From: Arctopsyche grandis
Lineage: Eukaryota > Arthropoda > Insecta > Trichoptera > Hydropsychidae
Direction: 5' to 3'
Assembly: GCF_051622035.1 (NCBI RefSeq)
Contig: NC_135362.1
Coordinates: forward strand, 24,513,001-24,577,000
DNA length: 64,000 bases
The notes beneath the pieces are model-generated. The model was not told the origin of the DNA and made no database searches. It worked only from the letters and a program-made list of their open reading frames with translations. Made by a program: the position numbers and the translations under genes. Of this stretch, positions 58,600-64,000 are shown piece after piece (position 1 is the stretch's first letter; every line of letters begins with the position of its first letter).

Positions 58600-61500
58600 A
58601 GAGATATGCACATGATGAGGCTGGAGGCTCGTCTCATCATCATTGCCTTGATGAAATTTGGAAAATTCGTCACACTTGCAAAGACGCTCATGAATAACGT
58701 AGACTGGGAAGAATGGTTACTCTTTACATGTATTATATATGTATGTTTAAAGATTAATCTATTATAAATAAAATTTTTATTTATCCGATATGTAAATCTA
58801 TAGTTTGTTTTTTATTTTTGATCACCATATTTGGAAGAGGACGGAGGTATAAAAATTTCCGAGAAAAGCCTGGAAAATTTGCATGATCACTGTGGGGATC
58901 TAGTTTTCAATTTAAAAACACAACATTTGGTACATATATTATTTCATTATTTTTTAATTTAGACCGTAGATCATTTTTGCGAGGGGTCGGCGTTCAGAAC
59001 TCATACATATGTATATAAATATGTATGTATGTACATATGTCTATACAAAATTTCCTGAAAAAAGTTTCATTTTTTTCTTACTTCATTATTTCGGATACAA
59101 TTTTTAATTAAAAGTAATACAAAATATATAACTTATTTCATGCCAAATACATTGTACATATACCTATACATATGTATATATGTACATATTTTAAATCAAA
59201 AGATTCGTCATAATCTCGGAAAAATATTAAATATTATTACGAATATGCAAGAAATTTTGTTCTTTGGGTATAAATTATTCCCAACTGAATGATAATGGTG
59301 AAAAAAGGCACACATTGTGAATAGAATTTGATTTTAGCATGAGTATTACTTTAGTATGTTTGATAGTGTAAATATATATATTTTATTATCTTCAATAAAT
59401 TTATATTAATGAAATATAAAAAAGGTCTTTAAAATATGTAAAGGTCGTCTAATTTATGCACCTTATCTACTCTCCTCGATTCAACATGCTATCAAATTGA
59501 AAGTTTCGGTCAATTTACATTCCCCAATAAATATAATCAGTTAATTTGATCTTTTCGCAAATATTTTAGCATATATCCTATAGCTTTCTGTATAAAATTA
59601 AAGAAAAGATACATTAAAAGTTGGCACAGCCTATGTCGCTAAAATGCGATTAGCGCAAATGAAAACCGTAATCGTAAATTATTCCAGAGAATTTTAATTA
59701 AAAAACACCACTATACATAGTGCAATATGAATGCTCGAAAGCCTCTTTATATTATAATTGAAAACAAAAGTAAACAGTTTGTTTAATCGTTTAATTTGGC
59801 GACGATAGAGTTATTCTAAATCGCGACTATGTAATTGGCGACACGGCTTCTGAAACGACGCGAAACTATTTACGGCATTGTTTCGACAAATTTCGTTGGA
59901 ATCGTAGATAGTATGTATGTACATATTTATGTACACAGTACAGTATAAAGTAGAAGCAAAACAAACGATACAAGCAAGGAACCAACGTGGAGGAAGCTAG
60001 TCGTCGTTTGTTACACAGCTCGTTGCGAGCTTTCGTAACTAACGAGCCGATCGGGCTAACATTGTTCTACCTACATATGTACATACATATATGCAAATAC
60101 AATGTTTGTACGTATTCAAGTTTGTATGCTAAAAATTTACTGTAGCTAACATTTGCTTTGAAGATTTTTCAAAATCTGGTCCTTCCCTGTTTTATTTTAT
60201 TTTTTTACATTTCATACACCCAGTGCAATTCCTATGTGAAAGTTCAATATCATGATATATTGGTTTGATTGTATAAAATACTTAAGTAATTTCAGGCAAT
60301 ATAAACGGGTCTTGAGGTGTAGATGGAATAAAAATGTCTTAACTAAGGATGGATATTCACTCATAGATTGTTTTGTGTTGTAAACTTATCTTTTGTGAGA
60401 AAAGTTACTGCTCATTGAGAAACCGGTACGATAGACACATGTCAAATAAATATCCATGTAAATGAGAATATTGGGATTTTGAAATCATGCGGTGCAGATT
60501 ATTGGCTGTAGTAATATTTATTTAGAAATTACGATTAAGTTTTAAGTACAGGTAGTGACGAATTATGAAATTTCGATGAATTAGTTTTGAAATTAATAAA
60601 TTTGAAAGATGGGGAAAGGGTCAAAGGTGAAAAAAATGCAAAACAGAAATATCACATTGAAAGAAAATGAATTAAAAAGAAAATTGGGCTCTATTACATT
60701 CGTATTTAATCGACAGGAGACAATTCTAATGGGAAGTTTTCTGAGATAGTCAGAAGTAAAAATTAAGTGATTGGCGCTCGTTGACCACTGGCTTACTAGC
60801 ACTGATCACCTGATTTATCGTTTGTGTCAAAAAGGCTTATATGAATAAGCTTTATACAACAACCAATAAGATCTCGAGACCCATTGACCAATGATATATG
60901 TGTGCTGAGAGCACACGCTGTGTAGATATATATGTATATATTCAGCTGATTTGTCTCGTGGTTCATTCGGAGCTGGCTCATCGACGGAACAGCAATAAAC
61001 TAACTCTAGCACCACTCACTGCATCTTTCACTCTGATCTTGGAAATCTCTACACGTTCAAGCTACAATATGTACATGTGAATGTTCTATAAAGAAACTAT
61101 CTGGAAGAAATTTCTCCCTCAGTCATGGATGTTAGTAGGGACAAACTGGGAAGTATATAAAGAATTAAAAAAAAATGGCAAAAGGATTGGTAAATATTAA
61201 GCGACTTTAATAAATAAAAGGATGTTGTTGAATGGTTTCCAATAGGTTTTTTCAGGTGGATGTTAAGCAGAACTAAAAATAATACATATAATGAAAGTCG
61301 AAATACAAATGGATGAAAAATTGCGACGCTCTATAGCAGAAGTAAAGCAGTGAAAGCTCAAAAATGAAATTTCGAGATTAAGAAACTTCTCAAGGAAGAA
61401 ATTGTAAGGAGATGGTTCAAAATCGGCTACTACATAATAAGCTCCGAAGAACGCAATGGAGATCTTTCAAAGCCACTCATAAAGCCACGTTTTATTCACT

Positions 61501-61670
61501 CAGGTGTACAATATGACTGGGAAATTGTCAAGTGGGATAGCGGGTGGGATCTTTGCGATTTCCGTTGAAAATTTGCACAATCTGGCTAGAGGAGACTCGA
61601 CTGGGCTCTGTATTAATTAAAGCTCGGGTATAAATTGTGGAAACCTTTAGACGTCAGATTATTATCTAGC
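58600..61670. other. Non-coding, nothing recognised
   Basis: AT-rich with several ACATATGTA microsatellites (59005-59040, 59160-59190). An inverted stretch GATGAG / CTCATC lies at 58613-58640. No gene. Confidence 0.35.
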
Positions 61671-61677
61671 TGTGGGT

Positions 61678-61698
61678 CCTCTCTCTCTCTCTCTCTCT
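61678..61698. repeat. (CT)n microsatellite
   Basis: About ten CT units ending TTGCTCTGC. Confidence 0.9.
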
Positions 61699-62769
61699 TG
61701 CTCTGCTAGAGTGCTGCCACAAATTACGCCAGTCCTAATCTATTCAAACATTACGCTGGAAATCTATTAGCATTATCTTGGGAGCGTTTATAGTCGACGA
61801 CTTTGCAATTGTCGAATTCGTCCCTGGACTCCTCTACTGGTGGTTCGGGATAAGTACCTGCATTAATTGGGTAAAACCGTTTCGAGCAACATAGCTCCTG
61901 TGAAGATATGTACCTACAAATTGAGCTGTGAGCAGGTTGTGATAAAAAAGTACGCCAAAGGAAACAATCGATTGTTGGATTTTATATTTGAAATCCTCGT
62001 TTATCAGCTTGACAAACTTCAATGTGATTGGTTTATTGGATTGGTCGTGGTTAAAGGCGGCATTGACCTAGAGATTTGTCTGCAGACAAGTTTCTCGTTG
62101 TATTTGGCTATGACCCTAATATATAAAGAGACAAATCATTGCTTCGTTTTTGAGAATTTTCAGTCTGACAAAAAGCTGTTTTGCCAAATGCAATTTTGAA
62201 ATCATTAAAAAACCCAAATCTTGCCATTAAAAATTACATATATCGGTAAAAATAATTTGTCAAGTAAGTTTCAAGTTTATCTAGTACGTAAAAAGTTTGT
62301 GAAAATTTGTACGCCAGCGACTCACGGGCGAGTCGCTTCGAATTTCCATTCCGAAATGTACAATATTTCACGTTTAAAATTGGTTTTAAAAGCATCATCT
62401 ACTATGAACGAACTCGATAATTTGAGTTGTTTTTTGAAAATGCAACTATGTCATTAGGGCTGCCATTTAATCCATTATATCGAGAAATCTGAAACACCCT
62501 TAATCTCTCGTGTATAGATTTTATTTACTTTTTATAACATACAAACATACATCAATATGTACCATGACAGTAATTACCCTAAGGCGACACGTATGGTTAG
62601 ATTTTATTTTACACATAAGTACTAACAATTTTAAACATAATAGTACATAGAATACAATAGAGACATCTATAAATAACCAAAACATTTTTTGATACACAGC
62701 AAATTTGCGTGAAACACATTATTTTGGTAGCATAATCTTATAAGTAGAGGTAGAATAGTCACAGTGCTA

Positions 62770-62820
62770 TCCATTGTTCGGCAAACCTTTAACAATGCAT
62801 TTACAACCTTTGAACAATAC
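62770..62820. repeat. Fragment sharing about 30 bp with the 16.6-kb MITE
   Basis: GTTCGGCAAACCTTTAACAA then TGCATTTACAA is identical to 16686-16716, in the same orientation. The flanks differ from the foldback copy. Confidence 0.6.
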
Positions 62821-64000
62821 ACGGCCCCCTCAGAATCCGGTGACTACTTATAAGCTTCAAAAAATTCGGGATTCCGTTAACTCGAATAAGTGAGACACTG
62901 AGGGGGAGGAGACAGATTTTTTGGATCTGTCACAACAATTTAGCTGGAAAAAATGGGAAAATTCTAACAAGAGAAGGTCGATCTGTGTTTTTAATAACCC
63001 ACGACCTATCTTCTGGTATGCAATAGCTCCATTAGTGCGATACCTGGTTTTTTACATGCTCTGAAAGCCTCGAATTATGCGAGTCAAATATTTATTTTGC
63101 ATCTTTAACTTATTAAAAAAATGCCGGTGTAAGATCGAAAATTCCACGAGTGGTAGCGGTTAAAAAAGACTTTGCAACGAACACAAGTTGTATCACCCGA
63201 CTATTGTATTACATTTTGAACAAAAGCCTGATCTGTTGGCAGACAGGTTTTTGATATTTGGGTAACCACTATGAAAATAGTTTCGTTTACCGATATGTTT
63301 GTATGGAAATCTCTATATGATTGTTCACTTTATGATTTTTTTCTCTACTATTTGAGAGTAGTTGACGAAATAGTGCTATAAAGTCTCTATAAAATGACTG
63401 AAATTAAGAAGAAATTCCAAAACGATCAAACGTTACAGTATTCTGTATATATTTATGTATGTATAAAATATTTTGCTATAGCTGAGACTGTCATTTTAAA
63501 TGACAGGAAAAATACTCAATTACTTCATCGAATGTTGAAGAGATTCAAACCAACAATTCTACATTCTTTTCTAACGTTCATCGATTAATATTTCTATGAA
63601 AAGCCTTAATTATAAATATGTATATATTTTTTGTTAGTGAAAATCTCAAAATTTAAAATTACATATGAATTCTAGCCTATTATATTATACCTATATATTA
63701 TACATACCTACATGTATTATATTTATAATAGATTAACATCATTAATTATAAACTTTATAAAAAAATAGCATACGACAAGCAATTATAATTCAAATATATC
63801 ATATATGTATTATATATACGATATTTTTGGTGATGGTTACCTCGGCCAATATTTTAATATTATATGTATATAAAAATATATTCGGAATAGGATTGCGGTG
63901 AGAAAAGGTCATAAATCAGTCGGCCAACACCGAAAAGACATTCTTTAATAAAAACCCATTTCAGCACACGCATATATGTATGTATGTACGTGTATAATGT
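62821..64000. other. Non-coding to the window end
   Basis: AT-rich. Searched by eye on the - strand for the missing transporter N-terminus (GGWGW-like) without success. Confidence 0.35.

Noticed and set aside
58610..58645. Hairpin ATGATGAG ... CTCATCATCAT as a microRNA
   Set aside because: The stem is only 8-9 bp and no known seed is present.
61867..62457. Two frames in the same phase (110 and 78 codons) separated by one stop
   Set aside because: Tempting as a stop-broken gene, but no domain or repeat is recognised and composition is like surrounding DNA. A protein search would settle it.
1..64000. CRISPR arrays, bacterial operons, rRNA genes, viral genes
   Set aside because: None seen. 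The many short palindromes are ACATATGTA-type microsatellites without spacer-repeat order.

Overview
The window is AT-rich insect nuclear DNA; nothing bacterial, viral or organellar was seen. The evidence is two split genes with clean GT-AG introns, one of them a homologue of the insect protein Pinocchio. Around them lie tRNA-headed SINEs, decayed non-LTR retrotransposons, foldback MITEs, Helitron-like ends and many palindromic microsatellites of the ACATATGTA type. A short run of TTAGG, the usual insect telomere motif, sits inside one MITE. I cannot name the species; the TTAGG run argues weakly against a fly.

Layout. Positions 1-9 kb are gene-poor: three LINE 3' ends (1.98-2.33, 3.20-3.42 and 3.60-4.12 kb), an 80-bp satellite that switches orientation (6.32-6.90 kb) and a hAT-type MITE with a perfect 8-bp target duplication (7.88-8.24 kb). 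Positions 9.8-11.7 kb hold a cluster of CRE-like sites, an old repeat and a second hAT MITE. Positions 12.0-25.5 kb are the pinocchio homologue on the + strand: a GC-rich 5' exon, a 50-nt first coding part, a cysteine-rich exon and a last exon, together encoding 173 residues. Its introns carry foldback MITEs, a SINE and two tandem Helitron-like elements. Positions 27.36-35.34 kb are seven exons on the - strand of an SLC16-type monocarboxylate transporter, convergent with pinocchio. Its last 545 residues are present, but the N-terminal exon with the usual PDGGWGW-type motif was not found and may lie beyond 64 kb. Its 5.3-kb intron holds a foldback MITE, a reverse-transcriptase relic, a Helitron-like element and a young SINE.

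Positions 35.4-64 kb contain no convincing coding exon. They hold LINE 3' ends of several lineages, about eight SINE copies, two related LTRs, Helitron-like ends, a GC-rich promoter-like patch at 48.4 kb, a minisatellite at 50.2 kb, and a MITE whose core is telomere-like repeat.

The two genes have no evident shared pathway. One is an insect cysteine-rich protein linked to olfactory behaviour in Drosophila, the other a membrane transporter. Most of the biological interest lies in the repeats: a SINE superfamily with two alternative tails and a strongly conserved centre, nested insertions that give relative ages, and the telomere-motif MITE.
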